33,454 nucleotides of DNA, from NCBI GenBank assembly GCA_015520195.1, contig WAQN01000124.1, positions 1 to 33,454 on the forward strand, written 5' to 3'. Source of the stretch: Desulfurococcales archaeon (GTDB lineage Archaea > Thermoproteota > Thermoprotei_A > Sulfolobales > Acidilobaceae). A program made the translations under genes and the position numbers. This document shows positions 17,411 to 26,855 of the stretch, piece after piece. The notes below the pieces were generated by a model, which had not been told where the DNA came from, ran no database searches, and saw nothing but the letters and a program-made list of their open reading frames with translations. Numbering within the stretch: the first letter of the stretch is position 1; the number at the start of each line of letters is the position of its first letter.

Positions 17411-18598
17411 TTATGTTCCTGGTATAGGCTTAAAGTTTAAGCTCTCGAATGATACTCTTAGAGAATCTATATCCGTTATAGGCATAAGGTATACTTTATC
17501 ACTTAACAGGTTTTCCCAAAGACTGGCTCTATTGACAGCCACGTTTACACCATTATTCGCCTTAGTATATGACTCTACTTTTACAGGGTTTAGGGAGACC
17601 ATCATCCTTCCAGGACTTAGCGACACTAGAATATACTCGCTCTCCCTTATCTGGCCAGTCAACTCATAATAGCCTCCTTTATCTATCAGGCTGACTTGCT
17701 TGAATAGGAGGGTTGGCGCTAGCTTCCCCATTAATAGTAGTTTGCCGTCCTTGATTTTTAGCATGTAGGGCTCCCATGCTGGTTTCCCTGTTAATGCAAG
17801 GGAAACTGCATGGACTAGGAGAGATAGGGGTCTATTCATACAGGAAGCAGGTATTCCCTCGTCTAGTAGTAGATTCATTGTTATCCACGGCGTGAATCCT
17901 TTACTGGAATATATACGATTGCAGTCTATGAGTACAGCGTTAGCCCCTTCATTGTCAAGCACGCTTTTTATAGCTAGGTAGAGGCCTAGGCTCTTAGACA
18001 GCTTCTCCTCGTCTTTCCCTTTAACGTCGAAGTAGGCGGATAGGTAGGTGTCTATATAGAGGCTTGAGTACTTTATCCCCTCATCTATGGTGTCAGAGGC
18101 TTCATTCCAGGCGAAGACATAGTAATCCGGCTCTACTATGCTATTCAAGGTCCCTAAGACGCTGTCATCATAGTCTACACCGAATAACAGGATCCTCATA
18201 TCTGAGGATGCAGCAGCTGCCCTATAACCCCTAATGTAAGACCTAATACGATCTAAGATGTCGGCCTCATTTTCTACAAGTACAGTATGCAGCTTCCTGC
18301 CCCGTGACTCCAATAGATCCTTAACGTATAGCATGTCAGACACTGTACTGGTTGTGTAGATTAACAGTGTCGACCTAGAAGTCCTGCATGCAATCCTAGC
18401 AGCATAGGCTCCAGTATTCTCCTTCAAGAGGAATAAGACTGTGTATAGAGACTCTCTAACCCTACTGGGATCCCCTATCACCTCTACCTTTATTCCTGAC
18501 TCAGACAGGGTGTCTAGGATCTTAGCTATCCCCTCATCGATCCCCTCAGGAGCCAGCATGTAATAGGCTATGGGTGTAGGTGTACTCACCCGCTCCAC
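17411..18598 (-). CDS. Uncharacterised protein, possibly a divergent member of the L-fucose/L-arabinose isomerase-like fold
   Basis: 395 aa. C-terminal half GANAVLIDCNRIYSSKGFTPWITMNLLLDEGIPASCMNRPLSLLVHAVSLALTGKPAWEPYMLKIKDGKLLLM resembles the FucI-like pattern (Cys, small-molecule-metabolism 'LTGKPA'), but metal ligands look absent. Confidence 0.45.
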   Translation of the reverse strand: MERVSTPTPIAYYMLAPEGIDEGIAKILDTLSESGIKVEVIGDPSRVRESLYTVLFLLKENTGAYAARIACRTSRSTLLIYTTSTVSDMLYVKDLLESRGRKLHTVLVENEADILDRIRSYIRGYRAAAASSDMRILLFGVDYDDSVLGTLNSIVEPDYYVFAWNEASDTIDEGIKYSSLYIDTYLSAYFDVKGKDEEKLSKSLGLYLAIKSVLDNEGANAVLIDCNRIYSSKGFTPWITMNLLLDEGIPASCMNRPLSLLVHAVSLALTGKPAWEPYMLKIKDGKLLLMGKLAPTLLFKQVSLIDKGGYYELTGQIRESEYILVSLSPGRMMVSLNPVKVESYTKANNGVNVAVNRASLWENLLSDKVYLMPITDIDSLRVSFESLNFKPIPGT

Positions 18599-18694
18599 CT
18601 CTAATGGATAGGCTCTAGCATAGATAGCAATATTTAACTTAGGATACTTGCATGGGCAAGGCTTAACAGCCCGTAGGCCTAGTAGATAGAGATA

Positions 18695-19204
18695 GTGGTG
18701 TATTGGCCCGTGATTAAGGTGGCAGTTAAGAATAAGATCCCCGAGATACCGGGATACGTGTTAGAGCCATTGGCCTACATGCATGGGGCTGTGGATCCTG
18801 ATAGTGGCCACCTATCATGCCACTATTACTCCCTTGGAATAGCATCTATAGCCATAGGAGACACCATATACCCAGCCCTAGTTATAGGGGGATGCATGTA
18901 CCTAGTACCAGGGAGGATTAAAGATTTAGACTCGGACCCTGAGGTTCACGTAGAGAGTGTGGAAAGGGAGAGTGCACGCATCGGCGGTGTAGCTATAGAG
19001 TCCTTCATGTTATCGCTACTATACAATCTAGCAAGAGAGGGTCAGGCCTCTATTAGATTCTATAAAATCGAGCTCAGCGATGACACAGCGAGTGGTTATG
19101 CAATAGCAGCCGTGGTTAGTATACAACAGGATAGAGACTATACAGTTATACTAAGTAAATGCAAGGAGGCCAAGTATAGGGATGAGGACAGCATGTATTA
19201 TTAA
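18695..19204 (+). CDS. Uncharacterised protein
   Basis: 169 aa ORF, no overlapping alternative; no family recognised. Confidence 0.55.
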   Translation: MVYWPVIKVAVKNKIPEIPGYVLEPLAYMHGAVDPDSGHLSCHYYSLGIASIAIGDTIYPALVIGGCMYLVPGRIKDLDSDPEVHVESVERESARIGGVAIESFMLSLLYNLAREGQASIRFYKIELSDDTASGYAIAAVVSIQQDRDYTVILSKCKEAKYRDEDSMYY

Positions 19205-19250
19205 AATTAAACTCATAATATAAACGATCATATAGTAACCCAATATAACT

Positions 19251-19276
19251 ATATAGTATCATAATATAGTATCATA
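19251..19276. repeat. Tandem 13-bp repeat ATATAGTATCATA x2 upstream of the mmgE/prpD gene
   Basis: Two perfect adjacent copies read from the sequence (19251-19263, 19264-19276). Confidence 0.6.
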
Positions 19277-19310
19277 ATCGTCACGGAGTATCCCGGAGGG
19301 CTGACGGGTC

Positions 19311-20672
19311 ATGTCTAGGATCTCTAGGACTATCGCAGAGTGGGTTCACTCATTCAAGTTGGATGACGCACCAGAAAGCGTCATAGAAGAAGCGAAAAAG
19401 AGAATAGTCGATAGTGCTGGCGTCGCTATAGGCGCATTCAACGAGGAGCCAGTCAAGATAGCTAGGTGGGTGGCCGAGTCAACAACCGGGTCAAGGCTAC
19501 CTGCAACCATCTGGGGCTCAAATATAAGAGCAGCTGCTGATCATGCAGCATTCGCTAATGGGTGTGCGGTCCGCTACTTCGACTTTAACGACACATATCT
19601 CTCCAAGGAGGCTCTTCATCCGAGCGACATGATACCAGCACTAGTTGCAGCCGCGGAGGTCTCGGATGCCACTGGCCGAGAGGTGTTAGAGGGCCTAATC
19701 ACATCTTATGAGGTAGTAGGGGCCCTAGCTGACTCATATAGTGTTAGGGGTAGAGGCTGGGATCACGTCGTCTACATAAACATAGCTACTGCTGCTGGTG
19801 CAGCAAAGATCCTGGGCTTGGATGTGGACGGCATAGAGCAAGCAGTCAACATAGCCACGAACACCTCCCTAGCATTAAGGCAGACTAGGGCTGGAGAGCT
19901 GAGTATGTGGAAGGGGTGTGCAGCAGCTCATGCTGCAAGGAACGGCTTATTCTCAGCACTGCTAGCCTGGAGGGGTATGACGGGCCCTTCACCCGTGTTT
20001 GAAGGTGAGTTCGGCTTCTTTAATGTGGCTTTATGCGGGGATAGATTCAAGTTATCACCCCTGGGTGAGTACAGGCTATTAAAGACAAGCATAAAGTACT
20101 GGCCTGTAGAGTACCACTCTATGAGTGCCGTGGAGGCAGCCCTTAAGATAAGGGAGGAGGCTGGTGCCCTAACACCAGAGGACATAGAGGAGGTTATAGT
20201 AAAGACGTTTACCGTCTCATACAAGATAATAGTTAAGGACCCAGAGAAGTGGGATCCTAAGACAAGAGAAACCGCTGACCACAGCCTGCCGTATATAGTT
20301 GCGGCGGCACTCCTAGACGGCTATGTATGGATAGACACGTTCAAGCCTGAGAGATTCTTGGCTGATGACGTGAGGAAGGTTATGAGGAGGATGAAGGTGG
20401 AGGTAGACCCGGAGTATGATAAGATATATCCTGACGGTATAGGTAACAGGATTATAGTGAGGGTCAAAGGCGGCAGGGTATACGAGTACGAGAGCATATA
20501 CCCGCCAGGCCATTTCAAGAACCCGTTGACCCGAGAGGGTGTTGAGGAGAAATTCTATAAGATAACGAAGGGCCTCTTACCTAGGGATAGGGCTATGAGA
20601 TTCCTAGAGCTAGCCTGGAGGTTTGAGGAGATAGAGGATCCAGGCAGGCTATTCCGGATACTAAAAGTATGA
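19311..20672 (+). CDS. MmgE/PrpD family protein (2-methylcitrate dehydratase-like)
   Basis: RIVDSAGVAIGAF, ANGCAVRYFDFNDTYLSKEALHPSDMIPALVAAAEVS, TRAGELSMWKGCAAAHAARNGLFSALLAWRGMTGPSPVFEGEFGFFN, KYWPVEYHSMSAVEAAL, TADHSLPYIVAAAL. Confidence 0.96.
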   Translation: MSRISRTIAEWVHSFKLDDAPESVIEEAKKRIVDSAGVAIGAFNEEPVKIARWVAESTTGSRLPATIWGSNIRAAADHAAFANGCAVRYFDFNDTYLSKEALHPSDMIPALVAAAEVSDATGREVLEGLITSYEVVGALADSYSVRGRGWDHVVYINIATAAGAAKILGLDVDGIEQAVNIATNTSLALRQTRAGELSMWKGCAAAHAARNGLFSALLAWRGMTGPSPVFEGEFGFFNVALCGDRFKLSPLGEYRLLKTSIKYWPVEYHSMSAVEAALKIREEAGALTPEDIEEVIVKTFTVSYKIIVKDPEKWDPKTRETADHSLPYIVAAALLDGYVWIDTFKPERFLADDVRKVMRRMKVEVDPEYDKIYPDGIGNRIIVRVKGGRVYEYESIYPPGHFKNPLTREGVEEKFYKITKGLLPRDRAMRFLELAWRFEEIEDPGRLFRILKV

Positions 20673-20708
20673 ATTTACTTAATAAATTATTTATCAACAA
20701 CGCACCTG

Positions 20709-21995
20709 TCATCTTCTCCAGGCATATATTCCTCCTATCAGCCCGAGTATGACTCCTATTATGAAAGAGGCTACTTGTATTAAGGCAGCCCTCTGTGCCT
20801 TTTCCCGGAGAGACTCCAGCCTCTTCTTTACAACGGTTAACTCTGTTTTCCAGTAGTCCTCGCATCCCTTACTCTCCTCTATTTTCTTCTCCTGCTCCTC
20901 CACCTTCTCCTGGAGATTCTTTACCCTATCCCTTAAACTCTGAATTGTTGAGTTCATCCTTTTAATCTCCCTCACATATCCTACTCCAAGCTTCAAATCC
21001 TTACCCATCTCAGGGTCTATCTTAAGCATGTACGGTGTCAGATCAGCTATAGACGCTTGTAGCGGTGCAAACTCTATATAGCCTACCCTAAACTTTATCT
21101 CGTAAGTCTCCCCTGGGTTAAGCATACTACTAGGATACCTCATCTTAACCAACACAGAAGTTGGCTTGGTGTAATTTCCGGAATTAAAGCCCTTGACACC
21201 TTCTACTAGGCTTGGAGTCCCGTCTACCGGGTTTATGAAGGAGGCGAACGTTGGCCTCTCATCACGACTCTTCCTGTAAATAATTATAGAATCAACGTCG
21301 CCTCCTGGGACACTCATAGTCTCATTATATAGATCTACATTATAAGTATAACCGTCCCTACTCCCTACCGCAAACCACCATACACCTGGCACTCCATCAT
21401 CAACAACCAAGAGCACATCTACAGTACCATTAACGCCTGTTAACTCTACAGGGGAATCCCCCTGGTTAGTGAAAACGATGTCATACTCCACTACAGGACT
21501 CCACTGTGTAAACGCTATCCTAACACTAACGTCTAGGGGTTCTATATCAGTCATGGCATCTAGGCTGGGCTTCAGCTCTACGACTAAAACACCGCTTTCA
21601 TTAGTGATCACCTCGGCGTTCCAGCTATAATAGCCTAAACTACCTGGATAATCTAATTTATATAATTTATCCTCAGATTTAATCGTGAATTCTGAAGGAC
21701 TCTTACCCCCTGAAAGGGCATGTATTAGGAGGCTGAGCGGGTAAGGCTCGCTCCTAACCATATCCAGGGGAGAGCCCTCCACCTTAATGCTCCACTCAAA
21801 CACGCCAGCACCCCGTGTTAAGTTCAACTTAAAAACATAGAAGTCATTCTCCACTGTGAGTATGTTATCTGAGAGCGTTGACTTGAAAGTTAACCCTTTA
21901 ATCTCCTCTCCAGCTGCAATAATGGTTACCGAGCTCAAGAGCGGCAATGAGGCTAAGAGCACAAGTATAATGGCACCCGCTAACTGCCCATTCAT
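20709..21995 (-). CDS. Secreted, C-terminally membrane-anchored coiled-coil surface protein, uncharacterised
   Basis: N-terminal hydrophobic signal (GAIILVLLASLPLLSSVTIIAAG), beta-rich ectodomain, heptad-like RDRVKNLQEKVEEQEKKIEESKG...LTVVKKRLESLREKAQR, then TM VASFIIGVILGLIGGIYAWRR. Confidence 0.75.
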   Translation of the reverse strand: MNGQLAGAIILVLLASLPLLSSVTIIAAGEEIKGLTFKSTLSDNILTVENDFYVFKLNLTRGAGVFEWSIKVEGSPLDMVRSEPYPLSLLIHALSGGKSPSEFTIKSEDKLYKLDYPGSLGYYSWNAEVITNESGVLVVELKPSLDAMTDIEPLDVSVRIAFTQWSPVVEYDIVFTNQGDSPVELTGVNGTVDVLLVVDDGVPGVWWFAVGSRDGYTYNVDLYNETMSVPGGDVDSIIIYRKSRDERPTFASFINPVDGTPSLVEGVKGFNSGNYTKPTSVLVKMRYPSSMLNPGETYEIKFRVGYIEFAPLQASIADLTPYMLKIDPEMGKDLKLGVGYVREIKRMNSTIQSLRDRVKNLQEKVEEQEKKIEESKGCEDYWKTELTVVKKRLESLREKAQRAALIQVASFIIGVILGLIGGIYAWRR

Positions 21996-22072
21996 CGCAC
22001 AGCACCAAGCATGTGTGAACCCGCTTCAGTATTATAGGCGTAACTCTCCCACCAACAACCGGGTGTAGGCGT

Positions 22073-22483
22073 TTGAATGAAAAATGCGATAGGTACTTTA
22101 CCGCGACGGTATTCAGCGGCCTCGGCGAAGGGGAGTTCTATGTCAGCATATATGCTAAGAGGTTTAGAGAGAAGCTGGGTATAACGCCTTACCCAGGAAC
22201 CTTGAATACGAGGATAGAGGATCCAGGCGAGGTCAGAGTCTTTAACGAATGCCTAAAGAATGCTAAAAACACCTACATAGAGCCCCCCGTAATACCTGGT
22301 GCAAGGCTGGGAGCTGTATATGCATATAGGGCTGAGATCGAGGGCTTGGATGCATGGATCGTAAGGCCAGTAATAACGGCATATAAAGGGGACGTAGTTG
22401 AATTTATATCGGAAGAATACCTTAGAGGGCTACTCTTCCTTAATGACGGAGACAAAGTGAGGTTTAGGATAATACTTTGGTGA
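22073..22483 (+). CDS. ribK: CTP-dependent riboflavin kinase (archaeal RibK family, DUF120)
   Basis: TVFSGLGEGEFYVSIYAKRFREKLGITPYPGTLNTRI...WIVRPVITAYKGDVVEFISEEYLRGLLFLNDGDKVRFRI. Confidence 0.9.
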   Translation: MNEKCDRYFTATVFSGLGEGEFYVSIYAKRFREKLGITPYPGTLNTRIEDPGEVRVFNECLKNAKNTYIEPPVIPGARLGAVYAYRAEIEGLDAWIVRPVITAYKGDVVEFISEEYLRGLLFLNDGDKVRFRIILW

Positions 22484-22554
22484 ACGGCCTGCAAAGCGCA
22501 TTCAGAACCTATACTAGTAACCTATTGTAACTTAAAATCACCAGGTAGCTAGGA

Positions 22555-23970
22555 ATGATCTCCTTGGAACCCGGGTGGTTAGTCATAGAGCATCCAGTGG
22601 AGCCATTCAAGATTAAGATGGTGGAACCCATAAGACTTCTCTCAAGGGATGAGAGGGCTAAGAGGCTAGATGAAGCCCACTGGAATGTATTCCGGCTGAA
22701 ATCCAGGGATGTATTCATAGACCTACTAACCGATAGTGGGACGGCAGCTATGAGTCATAGCCAGTGGGCATCACTAATGCAGGGGGACGAGTCATATGCT
22801 GGATCTAGTAGCTGGTTCAGGCTCGAAGAAACGGTCAGAAATGTACTTGGCATCGACTATATACTCCCAGTCCATCAGGGCAGAGCTGCGGAGAGGATCC
22901 TTTATCGGTGGCTCCTTAGGGGATATAGAAGAGCCATTGTACCCGCCAACTCCCACTTCGACACGGGTAAAGCCATTATAGAGGATAGTGGTGGGATACC
23001 AGTAGACCTACCCACTCCTCATTCAAGGGATAGAAGTAGTAGGTATCCCTTTAAGGGGGATATGGACGTTTCAGCCCTGGAGTCCCTTATGAGAAGGGAG
23101 CATGACAATGTGCCATTCATATTACTAGTCATAACTAATAACACGGTGGGAGGCCAGCCAGTCTCTATAGAGAACATCAAGGCTGTCAGGGAGATAGCTG
23201 ACAGATATGGGAAACCGCTGGTCATGGATATATGCAGATTCGCCGAGAACGCATACTTGGTTAAAGAGAGGGACCCTGTTAGGAGGTCTATGAGTGTTAG
23301 AGATATAGTCAGGGAGATGCTGTCATACGGTGACCACTTCGTTATGAGCGCGAAGAAGGATGGTTTAGCCAATATAGGGGGGTTTATAGCGACTAGGGTA
23401 TACGATGCATATGAAGAGCTAATGGCCCGCGTGGTAATGGAGGAGGGATTCATCACTTATGGAGGCATGGCTGGGAGGGACTTGGAGGCCATAGCCCAGG
23501 GCCTTATGGAGGTAGTAGACGAGGACTACCTAAGGTATAGGGTAGAGCAGGTTAGATACCTGGGAGAGCTACTGGTGCATGAGGGGGTCCCAATAATAGA
23601 GCCTGTGGGGGGGCACGCTGTTTATGTTGACGCTCTTGAGGCTCTACCACATATACCGAGAAGCAATTATCCGGCAGATGCGCTTGCAGCTTATCTCTAC
23701 CTAGAATCAGGGGTTAGAGGGGTAGGGTTAGGAGCGCTAGCGTTCTCTAGAGTCATTGGGGGGAGGGTGGTATACCCGGAGAGGGAGTTACTTAGGTTAG
23801 CTATACCTAGAAGAGTTTACACTGAGAGCCACTTAAAGTATGTAGCTAAAAGCCTGGGGAAGGTTATAGCTGAGAGGCACAAGGTTAAAGGTCTAGAGAT
23901 AGTATGGGAGCCACGTATAAAAGGGGTCAGACACTTCCTAGCAAAGCTAAAGCCCATAGACGCACCTTGA
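22555..23970 (+). CDS. tnaA: Tryptophanase / tyrosine phenol-lyase family PLP-dependent beta-eliminating lyase
   Basis: LLTDSGTAAMSHSQWASLMQGDESYAGSSSWFRLEETV, PVHQGRAAERIL, VPANSHFDTGKAIIEDSGG, TNNTVGGQPVSIENIKAVREIADRYGKPLVMDICRFAENAYLVKERD, PLP Lys in MSAKKDGLANIGG. Confidence 0.92.
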   Translation: MISLEPGWLVIEHPVEPFKIKMVEPIRLLSRDERAKRLDEAHWNVFRLKSRDVFIDLLTDSGTAAMSHSQWASLMQGDESYAGSSSWFRLEETVRNVLGIDYILPVHQGRAAERILYRWLLRGYRRAIVPANSHFDTGKAIIEDSGGIPVDLPTPHSRDRSSRYPFKGDMDVSALESLMRREHDNVPFILLVITNNTVGGQPVSIENIKAVREIADRYGKPLVMDICRFAENAYLVKERDPVRRSMSVRDIVREMLSYGDHFVMSAKKDGLANIGGFIATRVYDAYEELMARVVMEEGFITYGGMAGRDLEAIAQGLMEVVDEDYLRYRVEQVRYLGELLVHEGVPIIEPVGGHAVYVDALEALPHIPRSNYPADALAAYLYLESGVRGVGLGALAFSRVIGGRVVYPERELLRLAIPRRVYTESHLKYVAKSLGKVIAERHKVKGLEIVWEPRIKGVRHFLAKLKPIDAP

Positions 23971-24099
23971 CGAGGAATGCATTGATTTGCCTAGAAGACC
24001 CATGCTATATAACCTCAAGCATACAAGTATAATACAATATTATCCCTCCACCATGTTAAGGGATAAGACCAGGGCATTGCCGGGTAGGGTTGAGGATTA

Positions 24100-24774
24100 T
24101 TGTCTAAATGGATTATAGGGGTTGACGAGGCTGGACGGGGGAGCCTCATAGGAGAGATGATCGTTGCTGGATACGCGGTAAAGGTTAGTGATCTAGATAA
24201 GCTGGTTGAGCTGGGAGTAAGGGATAGTAAGGAGCTAAGCAGGGCCAGTAGGAGGGAGCTTTACAGAATTCTAGCCAGTATGGGGGTATACACGGTTTAT
24301 CCTGTCCCGCCAGAGAGGATAGACTCGGAGAACCTGGTTGACTTAACAGAGGAAGCTATAATAGCTGTAATAGGCTACTTAGGAGCTAGAATAGGTGTGT
24401 CGGGTATAGAGAGGATCACTATAGATAAGTATGGCAGGGAGAGGGGGTTAAAGACGGCTATAAGAGGGCTAGGATGCGACTGTAGAATAGTGGTAGAGGA
24501 GAAGGCGGATAGCAGATACCCCGAAGTATCAGCGGCTAGTATAATAGCGAAGCACGTTAGGGATGAAAGAATAAGGGTTTTGAGGAGCATTTATGGAGTA
24601 AGAGGCAGCGGCTATCCTGGAGACCGTGAAACCGTGGAGTGGGTCATGGAGGTACTCTCAAGGGGTAATAGGTTACCTATAATCAGGTACTCATGGGAGA
24701 CCTTGGAGGGGACAGGGTATAGGATTAGGAAGTATAAGGGTCGCAGACTCAGAACTCTAGACGAATTCCTATAA
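24100..24774 (+). CDS. rnhB: Ribonuclease HII (TTG start)
   Basis: WIIGVDEAGRGSLIGEMIVAGYAV, GVRDSKELSRASRRELYRIL, SRYPEVSAASIIAKHVRDERI, GSGYPGDRETVEWV. Confidence 0.97.
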   Translation: MSKWIIGVDEAGRGSLIGEMIVAGYAVKVSDLDKLVELGVRDSKELSRASRRELYRILASMGVYTVYPVPPERIDSENLVDLTEEAIIAVIGYLGARIGVSGIERITIDKYGRERGLKTAIRGLGCDCRIVVEEKADSRYPEVSAASIIAKHVRDERIRVLRSIYGVRGSGYPGDRETVEWVMEVLSRGNRLPIIRYSWETLEGTGYRIRKYKGRRLRTLDEFL

Positions 24775-24789
24775 AGGGAGGGTCTCATA

Positions 24790-25839
24790 ATGCCAGTCTA
24801 CGAGAGGCCTGCAACGGCGCTTCTAGAAACCCTACATGGCATAGGCGTCTACGACCTGGGCTCAATGGTCTGGTTGTCTAGGAAGAAGGTGGAGTCACTC
24901 GGCTTCCAGCACATAGCGGTTGATATGCTGGTTAAGGAGCACTACATAGTTGAGAGCCCCGGGTATAGGGGTTTAAAGGTGTACGAAGAGGAGTACAAGA
25001 ATAGGAGGTTCTCAATCCTGTACGGCAACGATTCGGCCCGTGCTGATGCGGTTGTAACCTCCAAGCCTGGTAATAGGAGGATACTTGCATCGTGGCTTGA
25101 AGTTGGAGACCTCCTGCCCAGCCCTCCCCTTCCAATGTTCGTCATAGACATGAGCATGAAATTCGTTCATACAGAGGAGGAGCTATCCAGGCTTAAAGTC
25201 CAGATCGCGGTTACCCTAAGCACTATAAGAGAATACCTCTGGGACATGCACCTAGCTATAACTGGCGTCGAATCGGAATCTAGGGAGTGGATAAACGAGC
25301 TACTCGGCAACAATAAAGTCACGGTGACTGTAGGAAAACCAAGCGAGCTCCTGTGGAGCATGGATGCAGATAAAGTCATAATACTAAGGCCAGACGCTCC
25401 TCAGGCCCTGACACCGATAGATGTAATGTCGGCGGATGCATTCTTGATTGGGGGTATAGTGGATAGAATACCTAGGCCAGGATTGAGCAGGATGCTCGAC
25501 AACCTAGTGCCATGGGGGCTTCCTAGAAGGATAGAGCTGAGAGGCTCCATAGCGGGTGTGCCGGAAAGGATCAATAGAATAGTAGAGATAATCCTAAAGG
25601 CTAGATACAAGTATAAGGGGAACCTAGAGAAGGCTATAATATCCACCATGACTAAGAAGGATATACTGTCTAGAGTCTACATAGAGGTGTCTCGTAGAGC
25701 TAGGAGAAGGGGCTCAAGAGCCATTGTATCATGGGACCTATACTGGGAGCTAAAGCGATGGCTCCCCCTAACGCCAGATGACTTCAAAAGGGCAGCAGCG
25801 AAGGCTAGGGTCGAGCTCGTCGGTGGGGAGCCGAGTTGA
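24790..25839 (+). CDS. Trm10-like SPOUT tRNA position-9 N1-methyltransferase (archaeal)
   Basis: 349 aa. FVIDMSMKFVHTEEELSRLKVQIAVTLSTIREYLWDMHLAITG...KVIILRPDAPQALTPIDVMSADAFLIGGIVDRIPRPGLSRML...WGLPRRIELRGSIAGVPERINRIVEIIL: SPOUT knot with IGGIVD. Confidence 0.85.
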   Translation: MPVYERPATALLETLHGIGVYDLGSMVWLSRKKVESLGFQHIAVDMLVKEHYIVESPGYRGLKVYEEEYKNRRFSILYGNDSARADAVVTSKPGNRRILASWLEVGDLLPSPPLPMFVIDMSMKFVHTEEELSRLKVQIAVTLSTIREYLWDMHLAITGVESESREWINELLGNNKVTVTVGKPSELLWSMDADKVIILRPDAPQALTPIDVMSADAFLIGGIVDRIPRPGLSRMLDNLVPWGLPRRIELRGSIAGVPERINRIVEIILKARYKYKGNLEKAIISTMTKKDILSRVYIEVSRRARRRGSRAIVSWDLYWELKRWLPLTPDDFKRAAAKARVELVGGEPS

Positions 25840-26711
25840 AGGTTAGGATCCTAGCATCTGATAGCATGGGGGTTAGGAGTATAGCTACAGTGGTTGAGAT
25901 GTGTGGTTTAGTAGTGGGGCTAGACTTGGGGGCATCTATTGCTCCTAGGAGGTATGGCCTTCCACCCCATGACATTGAATTGCGGAGATTAGAGAAGGCG
26001 CTTGACGACGCTTCAAGGTGGATCAGGGAGAGTCACGTCATAACAGTAACCCATTACCACTACGATCACTATATGGCTAATGAACCGGAGCTTTATAGGG
26101 GGAAGCTACTCCTGGTAAAGCATCCCACAGAGAATATAAACATGAGTCAGAGAATGAGGAGTTATAGGTTCCTGAAGAAGAATGGAGTAGAGGAGATAGC
26201 TAGGGTTGAATATGGGGATGGCAGGCGCTTCAACATAGAGGGGGTCACTATAGAGCTCTCACCCCCAGTATGGCATGGCGAGCCGGGGACAAAAGTGGGT
26301 AAGGTGTTGATGGTTCGAGTAGCCTGTGAAGAGGGAGTGGTCGTATACACGAGCGATGTCCAAGGTCCAGTGGATGAAGAGGCGCTTAGGATACTTAAGG
26401 AGTGGTCTAGGCCGGAAATAGACTTGATGATCATTGGTGGGCCCCCCACGTACTTCGCTGGATATAAAGTCCCAGTTAGGGCTGTGGAGCAGGGGTTAAA
26501 AGGCCTATTGAGGGTTATAAACGAGGTAAGGCCGCGGAGGATTATAGTAGACCATCACCTACTACGTGATATAAGGTATCTAGAAAAGATAGAGGCTCAC
26601 ATAAGAGAAGCTGAGAGGCTGGGAATAAAGCTTGAAACAGCAGCTGAGTACATGGGCAGGCCTATAGAGCAGCTTGAGGCTAGGAGAAAGGAGTTATGGG
26701 GGAGAAGATGA
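25836..26711 (+). CDS. MBL-fold metallo-hydrolase (UPF0282 family)
   Basis: ILASDSMGVRSIATVVEMCGLVVGLDLGASIAPRRYGLPPHDIELRRLE...ITVTHYHYDHYM...YTSDVQGPVDEEAL...MIIGGPPTYFAGYKV...IIVDHHLLRD; TTG start overlapping upstream TGA. Confidence 0.9.
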   Translation: MKVRILASDSMGVRSIATVVEMCGLVVGLDLGASIAPRRYGLPPHDIELRRLEKALDDASRWIRESHVITVTHYHYDHYMANEPELYRGKLLLVKHPTENINMSQRMRSYRFLKKNGVEEIARVEYGDGRRFNIEGVTIELSPPVWHGEPGTKVGKVLMVRVACEEGVVVYTSDVQGPVDEEALRILKEWSRPEIDLMIIGGPPTYFAGYKVPVRAVEQGLKGLLRVINEVRPRRIIVDHHLLRDIRYLEKIEAHIREAERLGIKLETAAEYMGRPIEQLEARRKELWGRR

Positions 26712-26855
26712 TAAACCACGGTCATGTAGAACAGCCTACTTGAAAACGAATAACTCGACCCACATTAAGCCTTTACGAGGGCAATATTCCCTATCTTTAT
26801 TAAACCTATTCTATCCCTATGTAGAAAGTAGGGACATTAAATTATATGCAATCAG

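Noticed and set aside
23019-23456. 145-aa antisense ORF within the tryptophanase gene
   Set aside because: Shadow ORF; the + strand carries the conserved PLP-enzyme motifs.
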